Shown: positions 12,076-22,171, counted from the stretch's first letter. The stretch: 64,000 nt of DNA from an uncultured Gemmiger sp. (GCA_947629015.1 CANRCB010000006.1:24347-88346), one strand, 5' to 3'. Numbers and translations: made by a program. The notes: a model not told the origin generated them from the letters alone.

Positions 12076-13545
12076 TCAGCACAGCGCCGCGGCAAGGGCC
12101 GCGACGGGGCCGGTGAGCAGGCCGGGGCAAAGGCCGGTCAGCACCGTTAAAGCGGTGAGCACCGCCAGCGGGACGGTGATGAACGGCCCCGGCTCCCGAT
12201 GCGGGGCATCCGCGGCGTCAAAATCCTTGCCGGGCAAAAAAGCTGTGATCGTAATAGAAAAAAGATACCCCGCCGTCAGCAGCGCACTGACGAGCAGCAC
12301 CACCGGCCCCAGCCAGCCAAAAACCGGGACGCCGCTTTTGAGCGAGCCCTCGGCCAGCAGCCATTTGCTCACAAAACCGCCCAGCGGCGGGATGCCCACA
12401 AGGCCGAGGGACAAAACGGTAAAACACCCCATGGTAAAGGGCATTGCCTTGCCCACGCCGCGAAGCGCCCGCACGTCGGTCCGGCCGGTTTTCAGGATCA
12501 CCGCGCCGGCGGTGAAGAACAGGCCGTTCTTGATGGCGGAATGGACAACGACGTGCAAAACAGCCCCGGTCAGGGCGATGGGCTGCAGCAGTGTCAACCC
12601 GAAAAAGATGTAAGCGACCTGGCTGACGGTGGAATACGCCAGCCGCTTTTTAAAGGCCTTTTCTTTGCAGGCCAGCATGGAGCCCAGGAATACCGTGACC
12701 AGCGCCAGCGCCAGCCATGCGTACTGTACCCAGGTCCCGCGCAGGAAAGCCGCTCCGAACTGGTAATAGATGACGCGGATGACACACAGCACACCGGCCT
12801 TGGTGATGACGCCGGAGAGCAGCGCCGAGGCCCCGGCCGGTGCTTCCGGGTGGGCAGCCGGCAGCCACGCGTGCAGCGGGAACAGCCCCGCCTTGGCCCC
12901 AAAGCCGAGCACGGCCAGAAACGCCGCGGCGGCCACAAAGCCCTCGTGCCCGGCAAGCCTGGCCGGGTCCAGCGTGCCGCCGGGGGTAAAGGCCGTGCTG
13001 CTTCCGTAGGCGTGCACGGTGTAAAAGCCCAACAACCCAAGGCAGGCCCCGAAAACCGAGTAGAACAGATATTTGCAGCCGCCGCGCCGCGCGGCATCCG
13101 ACTGGGTATGCAGCGCCAGCGGCAGCGAGAACAGCGTCATCAACTCAAAGCCAAGGTACATCGTCAGGTAGTTGGCCGCGCAGCAAAGCGCCATCAGCGC
13201 GCCCTCGGAAAGGAATAAAAAGGCGTAGTAGCGGCCAAGGTGTTCCTCCCCGGCCATGTATTCCTGCGCGAACAGGCCGGACAGCAGCCACATACAAACC
13301 ACAAGCAGCGAGAAGATGCGGCCGAGGCCATCGAGCGCGAAGGTGACGCACAGCTCCCCACCCAACGGCAGGACGGGCAGCGTTCCCGTTTCCGTGCAGG
13401 CGCAGAGGATGGCAAAGCCAAACTCCAGCGCCAACGCCGCCACCACAAAGCGGCGGCGGTTTTGCGCCGTTTTAAGGGCCGGCAGGGCAAGCGCCGATGC
13501 GGCGGCGAAGGGGAACAGGATGGGCAGAAGCAGAAGATATCCCAT
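12076..13545 (-). CDS. Proton-conducting antiporter subunit (MrpD/NuoM-like)
   Basis: MGYLLLLPILFPF...; MYLGFELMTLFSLPL and GFGAKAGLFPLHAWLPAAH. Confidence 0.85.
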   Translation of the reverse strand: MGYLLLLPILFPFAAASALALPALKTAQNRRRFVVAALALEFGFAILCACTETGTLPVLPLGGELCVTFALDGLGRIFSLLVVCMWLLSGLFAQEYMAGEEHLGRYYAFLFLSEGALMALCCAANYLTMYLGFELMTLFSLPLALHTQSDAARRGGCKYLFYSVFGACLGLLGFYTVHAYGSSTAFTPGGTLDPARLAGHEGFVAAAAFLAVLGFGAKAGLFPLHAWLPAAHPEAPAGASALLSGVITKAGVLCVIRVIYYQFGAAFLRGTWVQYAWLALALVTVFLGSMLACKEKAFKKRLAYSTVSQVAYIFFGLTLLQPIALTGAVLHVVVHSAIKNGLFFTAGAVILKTGRTDVRALRGVGKAMPFTMGCFTVLSLGLVGIPPLGGFVSKWLLAEGSLKSGVPVFGWLGPVVLLVSALLTAGYLFSITITAFLPGKDFDAADAPHREPGPFITVPLAVLTALTVLTGLCPGLLTGPVAALAAALC

Positions 13546-13555
13546 ATTGCTCACC

Positions 13556-15055
13556 TCACATCCCGAACATAGCCAGCCCGCGCCGCACGGCCCCCACCAC
13601 GGCCTCCGAGCCAAGGCCAAAGCCGAAGTTGAGCACAATGAACGCCGCCAGCGCCAGCACATAGTCCCAGCGGTAACGGGCATGCACGCCGGCATAGGCG
13701 CCGTCCCTGGGGCGGGTGTAGAGGTTGAAGAGGATGGGGATATAGTATAAGGCGTTGAGCAGTGTGCTGACGGCGATGGCCGCAAAGGCGACGGCCATGG
13801 TGACGGGGCCGGAATCCAGCGCGCCGCGGGTCAGCTCCAGCTTGGTCACGAAGCCGGCAAAGAACGGGATGCCCATCATCGAGAGCGCCCCCACGCTGAA
13901 GGCCGCGCCGCCCAACGGGTCCCGCAGGCCGGCGCCGGTGATGGCGGCAAAATTCTTGTGCCCGCCGGAAACATCCATGAACCCGCCGGCACAGATAAAG
14001 AGCATCGGTTTGGTCAGTGCGTGGGCCAAAATCTGCACGCAGGCCGCGACCATGCCGAGCTCCGAGTGCAGGCCGATGCCGACATAGATATACCCCACCT
14101 GCGCGATGGAGGAATACGCCAGCATACGTTTGAGATCCCGCTCCCGCAGGGCGCTGACCGAACCGAGGATCATGGCCAGCACGCCGAAGAGGAACAAGAA
14201 TTGGCTGACCTGCTCCACCATGATGATCCTAAGCCCAATAACGCGGTAAAAGATCTTGATGAGCACGATGATGTAGCCTTTGAGCACCAACCCCGAAAGG
14301 ATGGCGCTGGAGGACGGCGTGGCGCTGCCGTGGGCATCCGGCAGCCAGGAATGGAACGGGAACAGCGCGCTCTTGACCGCCAGCCCGACCGAGAAGAAGC
14401 CGATGATGACCGTCAATGGCAGCGAGTATTCGCCGGCGGCAAAGTTCGCCTGCACCTTGGCGGCGATGCTTTCCATCAGCAGCTCACCGGTGATGCCGTA
14501 GAGCGTGACGATGCCCAGCAGGAACAGACCGGAGCCGAGCAGGCTCATGATCAGATAGCGCGTGGTGGCCACCAGCGTGCGTTCCGAATCCCGCAGCATG
14601 ACCAGCGCGCAGGAGGCGATGGTGTTGATCTCGACAAACACATAGGCGGTGAAGAGATCGTTTGTGTAGATGAGCGCGAACAGCGAGCTCATCAGCAGCG
14701 AACACATGGTGAAATAGAGGTTTGCCTTCCCCGGCTCGCAGTCGGCAAAGATATGCCCCATGCCGCCCAAAAGCGACAGCAGCATCACACCGGAAAAGAC
14801 CGTCGCCATCAGCGCCTCCAACACGCCGACACGGATCTCGTTGCCCCACGGCGCGCCCCACTTGCCCATGCGGTAGATGAAGCTGCCGTCGGCCTTGAGC
14901 GTGAAGGCCAGCACCGCGGCGCTCATCACGGTGGCCAGGCTCAGCCAGCCGAGGCACAGCCGTTTGGCCCCCTGCCCTGAAAGCACCGCGCAAAACACGC
15001 CGCAGGTCAGGCTGAACACGATGGTGAGGAAGGGGAAGTTCTGCACAAGCGCCAT
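13556..15055 (-). CDS. Na+/H+ antiporter subunit D (MrpD/MnhD-like)
   Basis: YVFVEINTIASCALV and GLAVKSALFPFHSWLPDAHGSATPSSSAILSG. Confidence 0.88.
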   Translation of the reverse strand: MALVQNFPFLTIVFSLTCGVFCAVLSGQGAKRLCLGWLSLATVMSAAVLAFTLKADGSFIYRMGKWGAPWGNEIRVGVLEALMATVFSGVMLLSLLGGMGHIFADCEPGKANLYFTMCSLLMSSLFALIYTNDLFTAYVFVEINTIASCALVMLRDSERTLVATTRYLIMSLLGSGLFLLGIVTLYGITGELLMESIAAKVQANFAAGEYSLPLTVIIGFFSVGLAVKSALFPFHSWLPDAHGSATPSSSAILSGLVLKGYIIVLIKIFYRVIGLRIIMVEQVSQFLFLFGVLAMILGSVSALRERDLKRMLAYSSIAQVGYIYVGIGLHSELGMVAACVQILAHALTKPMLFICAGGFMDVSGGHKNFAAITGAGLRDPLGGAAFSVGALSMMGIPFFAGFVTKLELTRGALDSGPVTMAVAFAAIAVSTLLNALYYIPILFNLYTRPRDGAYAGVHARYRWDYVLALAAFIVLNFGFGLGSEAVVGAVRRGLAMFGM

Positions 15056-15438
15056 CAGACCCGCTCCTTTCGGGCAAGACGTGTGATCTCGTCCATGTCC
15101 AGTGTGTGGAAGCGGTCATAGAGGCGGCAGGTCAGCGCGAGCAGAAATGCCGTGACCGAGACCGAGACAACGATGCCCGTGAGCACAAGGCCGGTGGGGA
15201 TGGGGTTGATATAGCGGGCCGGGTCGGTGCGGCCCTCGGCCACGATGGGCGCCAGCCGGCCGGCGATGTACCCCTTGGCGGCCAGATACAGGTAGATGCC
15301 GGAATCCATAAAGTTGAAGCCGATGATCTTTTTGAGCAGGTTGCGGTGCATGAGCAGCGTGGTAAAGCCGATGCCGAACAGGATGACCGCCGCCGTCTCG
15401 TAATAGTTGATAAAGAGCCCGCGCAGGTGCTCCGCCAT
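15055..15438 (-). CDS. mrpC: Na+/H+ antiporter subunit C (MrpC/NuoK-like)
   Basis: FGIGFTTLLMHRNLLKKIIGFNFMDSGIYLYLAA...PIPTGLVLTGIVVSVSVTAFLLAL; overlaps start of next gene by 1 nt. Confidence 0.9.
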   Translation of the reverse strand: MAEHLRGLFINYYETAAVILFGIGFTTLLMHRNLLKKIIGFNFMDSGIYLYLAAKGYIAGRLAPIVAEGRTDPARYINPIPTGLVLTGIVVSVSVTAFLLALTCRLYDRFHTLDMDEITRLARKERV

Positions 15439-15439
15439 C

Positions 15440-16408
15440 TCAGAGGCCCCCTTTCCGGAAAAGCGCATAGAAGCAGTACATCGTACAGGCCACCTCGAAG
15501 CCGACGGCGATGTTGATGGGCAGGATAAGCCCGCCGCTCAAAATCGTGCCGGGGATGCCCAGCCATACGTGGTCGTCAAAGCCGTTGGCGCCCATATAGA
15601 TGAAGTAAGCCATCAGCAGCGCGTAGGCGGTCAGGCACGCGGTCTTGACCAGGTGGTACATCTCATCGCCGAAAAAGCGCTCGGTGCGGCGGAAGCCGAA
15701 GGCCACGGAGGTCAAAATCAGGCCCGAGCCCATCAGCGCCCCGCCCGAAAAGCCGCCGCCCGGTGACGAGGTACCGTTCAAAATGACGTAAAGCCCGAAG
15801 ATGAAGGCCAGCGGCACCAGCAGCTTGGCGGCCTTGCGCAGGACAAGGTCGCTGTTGGGCTCATAGTCCATGTCCTCGCCGGGGTGCTCAAGGTCGATGA
15901 AACGGCCTTTTTTGCGGGCGTCGGCATCGACGCGCAGCAGCACGATGACGCTGCACGCCGCCACGAACAGCACATGGGCCTCACCCAGGGTGTCAAAGCC
16001 GCGGTAGGCCGAGATCATGCCGGCCACGGCGTTGGTCGTGCCTGTCTCGTCAATGGCGCGCGAGACGTAGCGCTCCACCACCTCGTTGACGGTGGGGTTG
16101 CCGGCACTGCCGAACGGCGGCAGGAAGGCCACCACGGAGAGCAGCACCCCGATCAAGGTGCAGCAGATGAACACCGAGATGATACGGTAGAGGGTGTCGA
16201 ACACCTCCATCCCCTTTTTGGAGAACCAGGCGGCAAACCGCACACTGACGGGCTTTTCGCTGTGCTGGGCCGAGGCCAGCCAGCGGTTTTCCGGCGTGTC
16301 GGTATCAAGGCGGGCCTTTTCTGCCGGGGGCAGGGTGAAGTTTTCCTCGCGGAAATTGCCGCTCTCGGCGAAGCGGACGAGGGCAGCCAACAATCCGTTA
16401 CTTTTCAT
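15440..16408 (-). CDS. mrpB: MrpB-like subunit (fused MbhE/MbhF-type)
   Basis: C-terminal half LVPLAFIFGLYVILNGTSSPGGGFSGGALMGSGLIL is the MnhB/MrpB signature; N-terminal half resembles MbhE. Confidence 0.85.
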   Translation of the reverse strand: MKSNGLLAALVRFAESGNFREENFTLPPAEKARLDTDTPENRWLASAQHSEKPVSVRFAAWFSKKGMEVFDTLYRIISVFICCTLIGVLLSVVAFLPPFGSAGNPTVNEVVERYVSRAIDETGTTNAVAGMISAYRGFDTLGEAHVLFVAACSVIVLLRVDADARKKGRFIDLEHPGEDMDYEPNSDLVLRKAAKLLVPLAFIFGLYVILNGTSSPGGGFSGGALMGSGLILTSVAFGFRRTERFFGDEMYHLVKTACLTAYALLMAYFIYMGANGFDDHVWLGIPGTILSGGLILPINIAVGFEVACTMYCFYALFRKGGL

Positions 16409-16679
16409 CGCCGCGGCCCTCCCCGTTCCCGTTTTTGTCCTCCGCCCGGATGACGTGTATCTTTTTGAGCGTGGCAAAAAACAGCAGGCTGGTCACACCC
16501 GCGCCGACGGCGGCCTCGGTGATGGCAAGGTCGGGGGCCTGCAAGGTCAGCCAGATGACCGACATGATGAGCGAGAAGCTCATATAGATGATGATGGACG
16601 CCAACAGGTTGCGGGTAATGCTCACCGATATGGCGCAGACGATGAGAAAGGTGAGCAAAATGGCATCGAACGAGGTCAT
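16398..16679 (-). CDS. DUF4040/MbhD-like subunit (MrpA C-terminal-like)
   Basis: MTSFDAILLTFLIVCAISVSITRNLLASIIIYMSFSLIMSVIWLTLQAPDLAITEAAVGAGVTSLLFFATL. Confidence 0.85.
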   Translation of the reverse strand: MTSFDAILLTFLIVCAISVSITRNLLASIIIYMSFSLIMSVIWLTLQAPDLAITEAAVGAGVTSLLFFATLKKIHVIRAEDKNGNGEGRGDEK

Positions 16680-17071
16680 TGCGCATCCTCCTTTTGGCTT
16701 TGGGCCAGGACATGGCGGTCAAGGTCGATGCTGCTCTGCTCCAGACCTTCCTCGTCCTCCGGCTCCTGATGGGCGGAGAAAGGCCCCGCCGTCAGCTCCA
16801 TGAGCATGACCAGGTGGCTGGAAACGGGGCTCGTGATCCACACCAGCACGACGATGGCCAGCAGCTTGACCGTCGTGGGGCCGAGCCCCTCATAAAAGCA
16901 GATGCCCAGCACAACGCCCAGCAAACCGAGCGTATCGCCCAAGGCGGCGGCGTGCATCCGGTTGAGGGCGAACTTAAAGCGGTAGTTCCCCACCACGGCT
17001 GTGATGAGGAAAAACAGCCCGAAGGCCAGACAAAGCGTGCCCAGAATGAACCGTATCCAGTGCTCCGTCAT
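16676..17071 (-). CDS. mrpG: Na+/H+ antiporter subunit G
   Basis: RMHAAALGDTLGLLGVVLGICFYEGLGPTTVKLLAIVVLVWITSPVSSHLV. Confidence 0.88.
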   Translation of the reverse strand: MTEHWIRFILGTLCLAFGLFFLITAVVGNYRFKFALNRMHAAALGDTLGLLGVVLGICFYEGLGPTTVKLLAIVVLVWITSPVSSHLVMLMELTAGPFSAHQEPEDEEGLEQSSIDLDRHVLAQSQKEDAQ

Positions 17072-17439
17072 GCGTCGTCCCTCCCCTGCCGTTGTTCTTG
17101 ATCTGCCGGGCCGCCCGCCTGCAAACTTTGGCGGTTTTTCTGACGGCCGGCATGGCGCTGGCGGTAGGCGCCGATGTCCATCTTGGTGAGCACCGCCACG
17201 GCCAAAAAGCTGAACATGGCGTAGACGATGGCGATGTCCACCAGCCAGTCCTCGCGCAGGCGCAGCACAAGGCAGGCGATGATGCAGATGGCCTGCGTAC
17301 CGATCATGTTGACGGCGATGATGCGGTCCGACATACGCGGGCCGATCAGGGCGCGGAACAGCGCGGCCAGCGCGCACAGGGCCAGAATGACCATAGCCGC
17401 GGTCAGTATCCGCGGCGCAAGCGCCACCAACGGGTCCAT
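17068..17439 (-). CDS. mrpF: Na+/H+ antiporter subunit F
   Basis: RALIGPRMSDRIIAVNMIGTQAICIIACLVL...DIAIVYAMFSFLAVAVLTK. Confidence 0.88.
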   Translation of the reverse strand: MDPLVALAPRILTAAMVILALCALAALFRALIGPRMSDRIIAVNMIGTQAICIIACLVLRLREDWLVDIAIVYAMFSFLAVAVLTKMDIGAYRQRHAGRQKNRQSLQAGGPADQEQRQGRDDA

Positions 17440-17936
17440 CAGTCCGCCTCCCAACGTTCGAGCTTTTCCACCAGGCAGCTGTTCTCCAGCCCCTCGCCCA
17501 TCGTGCGGTCAAGGCAGTGCACCAGATACACGCCTTCGCCGTCAAGGCCGCCGGTGATGGTGCCGGGCGTCAGGGTGATGGCGTTGGCCAGAAAGACCCG
17601 GCCCATATCGCTCCTGAGCCGGCCGGCCTTGAAGCGGACGACCGCCGGATCCGGCTCTCTTTGGCCGTAAATATAGGGAAGCAAGGCAAAGGCGGAGCGG
17701 AAAATTTCCCGCAGCAGCACGCCGAAAAAAGCGGACAGCTGCGGCAGCCGTTTGACGGTTTCCCAATCGCGCCGGGGGCTGTAGTGCATGAAGCGGCAGC
17801 AGAACCAATAGACCGCTGCGGAGATGAGCAGGCCGAAGGCGGCGATCTGCCCGTCGAGCCGGCCGTTGAGCAGCACCCACACTGCGAAAAAGAGGACGAA
17901 CATAAATCCATCTCCCATTTTTTTCTTATTGTTCAT
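17439..17936 (-). CDS. mrpE: Na+/H+ antiporter subunit E
   Basis: GRVFLANAITLTPGTITGGLDGEGVYLVHCLD signature of MnhE/MrpE. Confidence 0.9.
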   Translation of the reverse strand: MNNKKKMGDGFMFVLFFAVWVLLNGRLDGQIAAFGLLISAAVYWFCCRFMHYSPRRDWETVKRLPQLSAFFGVLLREIFRSAFALLPYIYGQREPDPAVVRFKAGRLRSDMGRVFLANAITLTPGTITGGLDGEGVYLVHCLDRTMGEGLENSCLVEKLERWEAD

Positions 17937-18135
17937 TTTATTGTTTTTGCGCGCGGTTGTAAACGTTCAGAATCAACGAAAATCCGGCGGTAAAAGAGAA
18001 AATTTCGTTGCTTTTTAAGGCTGATGCAGTCGGCCCGCGGCTTTGTGCGCAAAACGGTTTTGGCGGCCTGCGTTCCCTTGCCGCCGCGTTTTTTCTTATC
18101 TTCTGCACTGGACAGTATAATCCACCGCATAGAAA

Positions 18136-18452
18136 AGCGCCCCGCCGGACAAAGTCCGGCGGGGCGCTCAGTGTGTCAAAAAAGTCAACTGCGATCCCAA
18201 GGCAAACTGTAGGGGGCGGCGATCTCCGCGCCAAGAGCCGCCCTTCGGGCGCTTGGCTCCGGTGCGAAGCCCGGAGCTTGCGCTCCGAAACGCCTCGCTG
18301 CGGCTCGGCGTCCCCGACGCCCCGTGAACGTTGCAACGGCGGAAAGTTTACGGGACGTCCGGAGGCCGTCCCCTACAAGCATTCCAAAAAGCATTTGGTG
18401 CTCTTTTTTCGACAGTCTCAGCGCCCCGCCGGACAAAGTCCGGCGGGGCGCT
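18136..18452. repeat. MITE-like intergenic repeat flanked by identical 33-nt palindromes (18136-18168 and 18420-18452)
   Basis: Both flanks read agcgccccgccggac-aaa-gtccggcggggcgct; the 251-nt insert has similar ends (cagtgtgtcaaaaaag / rc gagactgtcgaaaaaag). Confidence 0.7.
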
Positions 18453-18491
18453 CGCTATATGTGTTATGCAAATGGCGCGCGGGCGGGCCGT

Positions 18492-18833
18492 TTACGAAAG
18501 GGCCAGTTCCACCGCGCCGGTGCCGAACAGCCCGCGCAAAGCGGCGGCGTCCATGCCGGTGATATGGCCCAGGCGGGTGTAGGCCCAGGTGTTGCTGCCG
18601 TGGAACACCACGATGTCCTCGCTGTTATACAGCACGATATCCCCGGCCTGCGTGGTGGTCTGCGCGTCATCGGCGGGCAGCGTGCGGCCAAGGCCGCCCA
18701 CGACCTCGAACCCGCCGTAGGGCTCGGCCGTGACGGTGAGCGGCCCCTGCGCCAAAAGCCTCCGCAGGGCGGCGGTGGCGGCGTTTTGCTCCCACTCCAC
18801 CGTGACCGGCCGGCCGTTAATCTGCAATTCCAT
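18492..18833 (-). CDS. Cyclophilin-like fold protein
   Basis: MELQINGRPVTVEWEQNAATAALRRLL...GDIVLYNSEDIVVFHGSNTWAYTRLGHI; typical of small cyclophilin-like domain proteins. Confidence 0.75.
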   Translation of the reverse strand: MELQINGRPVTVEWEQNAATAALRRLLAQGPLTVTAEPYGGFEVVGGLGRTLPADDAQTTTQAGDIVLYNSEDIVVFHGSNTWAYTRLGHITGMDAAALRGLFGTGAVELALS

Positions 18834-18932
18834 TGCGGTTTTCCCCTCTTTTGCACTTTGGATACGCTTTGGGCCGCGGGCGCCCCCGGGCGGTATCGTT
18901 CCGGGGCCGCCGCGCTGAAAGCCGGCCGGGCC

Positions 18933-20054
18933 TTACACTTCGGTGAGTTCCCCGCGGGAGCTTGCCTTGAGGTAGGCGTAGATGAAGCCGTCCAGGTCGC
19001 CGTCCATGACGGCCTGCACGTTGCCGTTCTCGAAATTGGTGCGGTGGTCCTTGACGAGGGTGTAGGGCATGAACACATAGCTGCGGATCTGGTGCCCCCA
19101 CGCGATCTCGTTCTGCACGCCCTTGATGTCCTCGATCTTATCTTTATGCTGCTGCAGGGCGATCTGGTAGAGCTTTGCCTTGAGCATCTCCATGGCGTAT
19201 TCGCGGTTTTGCAGCTGGCTGCGCTGGGTCTGGCAGCTGGTCACGATGCCGGTGGGCTTGTGGATGAGGCGCACGGCGGAGCTCGTCTTGTTGATGTGCT
19301 GCCCGCCCGCGCCGGAGGAGCGGTAGACCTGCATCTCGACGTCCTCGGGGCGGATGTCGATCTTGATATTGTCGTCCAGTTCCGGCATGACCTCCAGGCT
19401 GGCAAAGCTCGTCTGGCGGCGGGCGTTGGCGTCAAAGGGGCTGATGCGCACCAGGCGGTGCACGCCGTGCTCCGATTTAAGCATACCGTAGGCGTTTTGC
19501 CCCTTGACCATCATCGAGGCAGATTTGATGCCCGCCTCGTCGCCGTCCAGCACGTCCAGCACCTCGACGCCGTAGCCGTGCGCGGCCGCCCAGCGGCTGT
19601 ACATGCGGTAGAGCATCTCGGCCCAGTCCTGCGCTTCGGTGCCGCCCGTGCCGGCGTGGAAGGTGAGAATGGCGTTGGAATGGTCATACTCGCCCGAGAG
19701 CATCGTCATCAGCTGCAGCTCCTCCACCGCCTTGCCGACGCCCTCCACCGCACCCTCGCCTTCGGGGAGCAGGGCGGGGTCGTTCTCTTCCTCGATCATG
19801 TCGAGCAAAAGCTCCGCCTCCTCATACTGGGTGGAAAGGCGGCGGTAACGCTCCAGCTTTGCCTTGAGCTCGCTCGATTCGGCATAGACCTTCTGGCTGG
19901 CCTCGGGGTCGTCGTAAAAGCCGGGCATCGTCATGCGGTGCTCCAGCTCCGCCACGCGCTTTTCGCTGGCTTCGATGGAAAGCGCGTCCCGCAGGTCGCG
20001 CACGGCGCCCGCATACCCCTGCAGCCGGGTCTTCAATTCGGCAATGGTGATCAT
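18933..20054 (-). CDS. prfB: Peptide chain release factor 2
   Basis: AGTGGTEAQDWAEMLYRMYSRWA, GAGGQHINKTSSAVR; one continuous frame. Confidence 0.97.
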   Translation of the reverse strand: MITIAELKTRLQGYAGAVRDLRDALSIEASEKRVAELEHRMTMPGFYDDPEASQKVYAESSELKAKLERYRRLSTQYEEAELLLDMIEEENDPALLPEGEGAVEGVGKAVEELQLMTMLSGEYDHSNAILTFHAGTGGTEAQDWAEMLYRMYSRWAAAHGYGVEVLDVLDGDEAGIKSASMMVKGQNAYGMLKSEHGVHRLVRISPFDANARRQTSFASLEVMPELDDNIKIDIRPEDVEMQVYRSSGAGGQHINKTSSAVRLIHKPTGIVTSCQTQRSQLQNREYAMEMLKAKLYQIALQQHKDKIEDIKGVQNEIAWGHQIRSYVFMPYTLVKDHRTNFENGNVQAVMDGDLDGFIYAYLKASSRGELTEV

Positions 20055-20100
20055 ACAGTTCCCCTTTTATCCTGGTTTGGCGCAAACTTCTACGATATCC

Positions 20101-20129
20101 AGTATAGTCCAAATCCCGGCGGTTGTAAA
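20101..20129 (-). promoter_or_regulatory. Putative promoter TTTACA-17-TATACT for prfB
   Basis: Reverse complement of tgtaaa (20124-20129) and agtata (20101-20106), 17-nt spacer. Confidence 0.6.
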
Positions 20130-20170
20130 GGGGGCGCGGGGTTTGACACAGTTCTTTCATAGAAAATCCG

Positions 20171-20198
20171 TTGCTTTTATCAAAATCTGCGCTATAAT
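20171..20198 (+). promoter_or_regulatory. Putative promoter TTGCTT-16-TATAAT
   Basis: -35 20171-20176, -10 20193-20198. Confidence 0.55.
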
Positions 20199-20244
20199 AT
20201 TGCCATGAGGCAATTTAAGCCTTTACCATTGCCGGAGGAGACCC

Positions 20245-21249
20245 ATGATGAGATTTACAGGGGAACCATGCCCCGTCTGCAGCGAGAAATTCAAAGAAGG
20301 GGACGACATCGTCGTCTGCCCCGAGTGCGGCACGCCCTACCACCGCGCCTGCTGGGCCAAAGCCGGCGCGTGCGTGCACGCGGCGGAGCATGCCGCGGGG
20401 TTTGAGTGGCAGCCCCGCGCCGGCGCGGGCGCCGGCGCCGCCTGCGTGTGCCCCAACTGCGGCGCGCACAACGAGCCGGGCGCCGCGTATTGCAGCCATT
20501 GCGGCGTGCCGCTGGGCCGGGATACCGCCGCCGACCGGCAAAACGCCCCCATCTATACCCGAACGCCCACAGAGGCGCCGCAGCCCCGCGCGTCGCGCGC
20601 CGGCGCGCAGCCGGACGGCGTGCGCATGGCCGCCTACACCGCCGGGGAGGATGGCGGCATCTACCGCCGCGAGGTCGGCCCCGACGACGCCATCGACGGC
20701 ATCAAGGCGCGGGACTGGGCCAGCTTTGTGGGGCGTTCCAGCCCGTATTATCTGATGCAGTTTTTCCGCATGAGCGCGACAAAGCGCAAGACGGGCGTCA
20801 GCTTTTCGGTGCTGCTGTTCGGGCCGGGGTACTTTTTCTACCGCAAGATGTGGCGCGAGGGGCTTTTGTATGCCGCCGCGCTGCTGCTGCTGGGGCTGCC
20901 CGGCACGCTGCTGATGCTGCTGGATGCCGGCGTGCTGCCCGCCGCCGGCTGGAACATCGGCTTTTTGGCCATGCTGGCGCAGGTGTGCGCCATCGCCAGC
21001 TGGGCGGTGACGGTGGCCATGTGCCTTTTGGGGGTATACCTGTACAAGAAATCGGCCGCGAAGCGCATCCGGGAAGTCTATGACCGCGTGCCCGACGGCC
21101 CCGACCGCGCGGACGCGCTGGCCCTGTGCGGCGGCACCAGCCTGCTGGCACCGGCACTGTATATGCTGGCGCTCTTTTTGGGCTCGATGGCGTTTGCCGC
21201 GCTGCTGGGCCCGTATGTGCAGACCCTGCTCTACGGCGTGACGCCGTAA
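20245..21249 (+). CDS. RING/zinc-ribbon membrane protein with DUF2628-like domain
   Basis: CPVCSEKFKEGDDIVVCPECGTPYHRACWAKAGAC plus CPNCGAHNEPGAAYCSHCG, then multispanning FGPGYFFYRKMWREGLLYA... Confidence 0.75.
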   Translation: MMRFTGEPCPVCSEKFKEGDDIVVCPECGTPYHRACWAKAGACVHAAEHAAGFEWQPRAGAGAGAACVCPNCGAHNEPGAAYCSHCGVPLGRDTAADRQNAPIYTRTPTEAPQPRASRAGAQPDGVRMAAYTAGEDGGIYRREVGPDDAIDGIKARDWASFVGRSSPYYLMQFFRMSATKRKTGVSFSVLLFGPGYFFYRKMWREGLLYAAALLLLGLPGTLLMLLDAGVLPAAGWNIGFLAMLAQVCAIASWAVTVAMCLLGVYLYKKSAAKRIREVYDRVPDGPDRADALALCGGTSLLAPALYMLALFLGSMAFAALLGPYVQTLLYGVTP

Positions 21250-21283
21250 GGATACAAAATCCGCCGGGCAAGGAGTGTTGAAG

Positions 21284-22171
<888 letters not shown>

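Noticed and set aside
18464-19078. 204-aa minus-strand ORF overlapping the prfB 3' end and the cyclophilin-like gene
   Set aside because: Out of frame with both better-supported genes and compositionally a shadow ORF.
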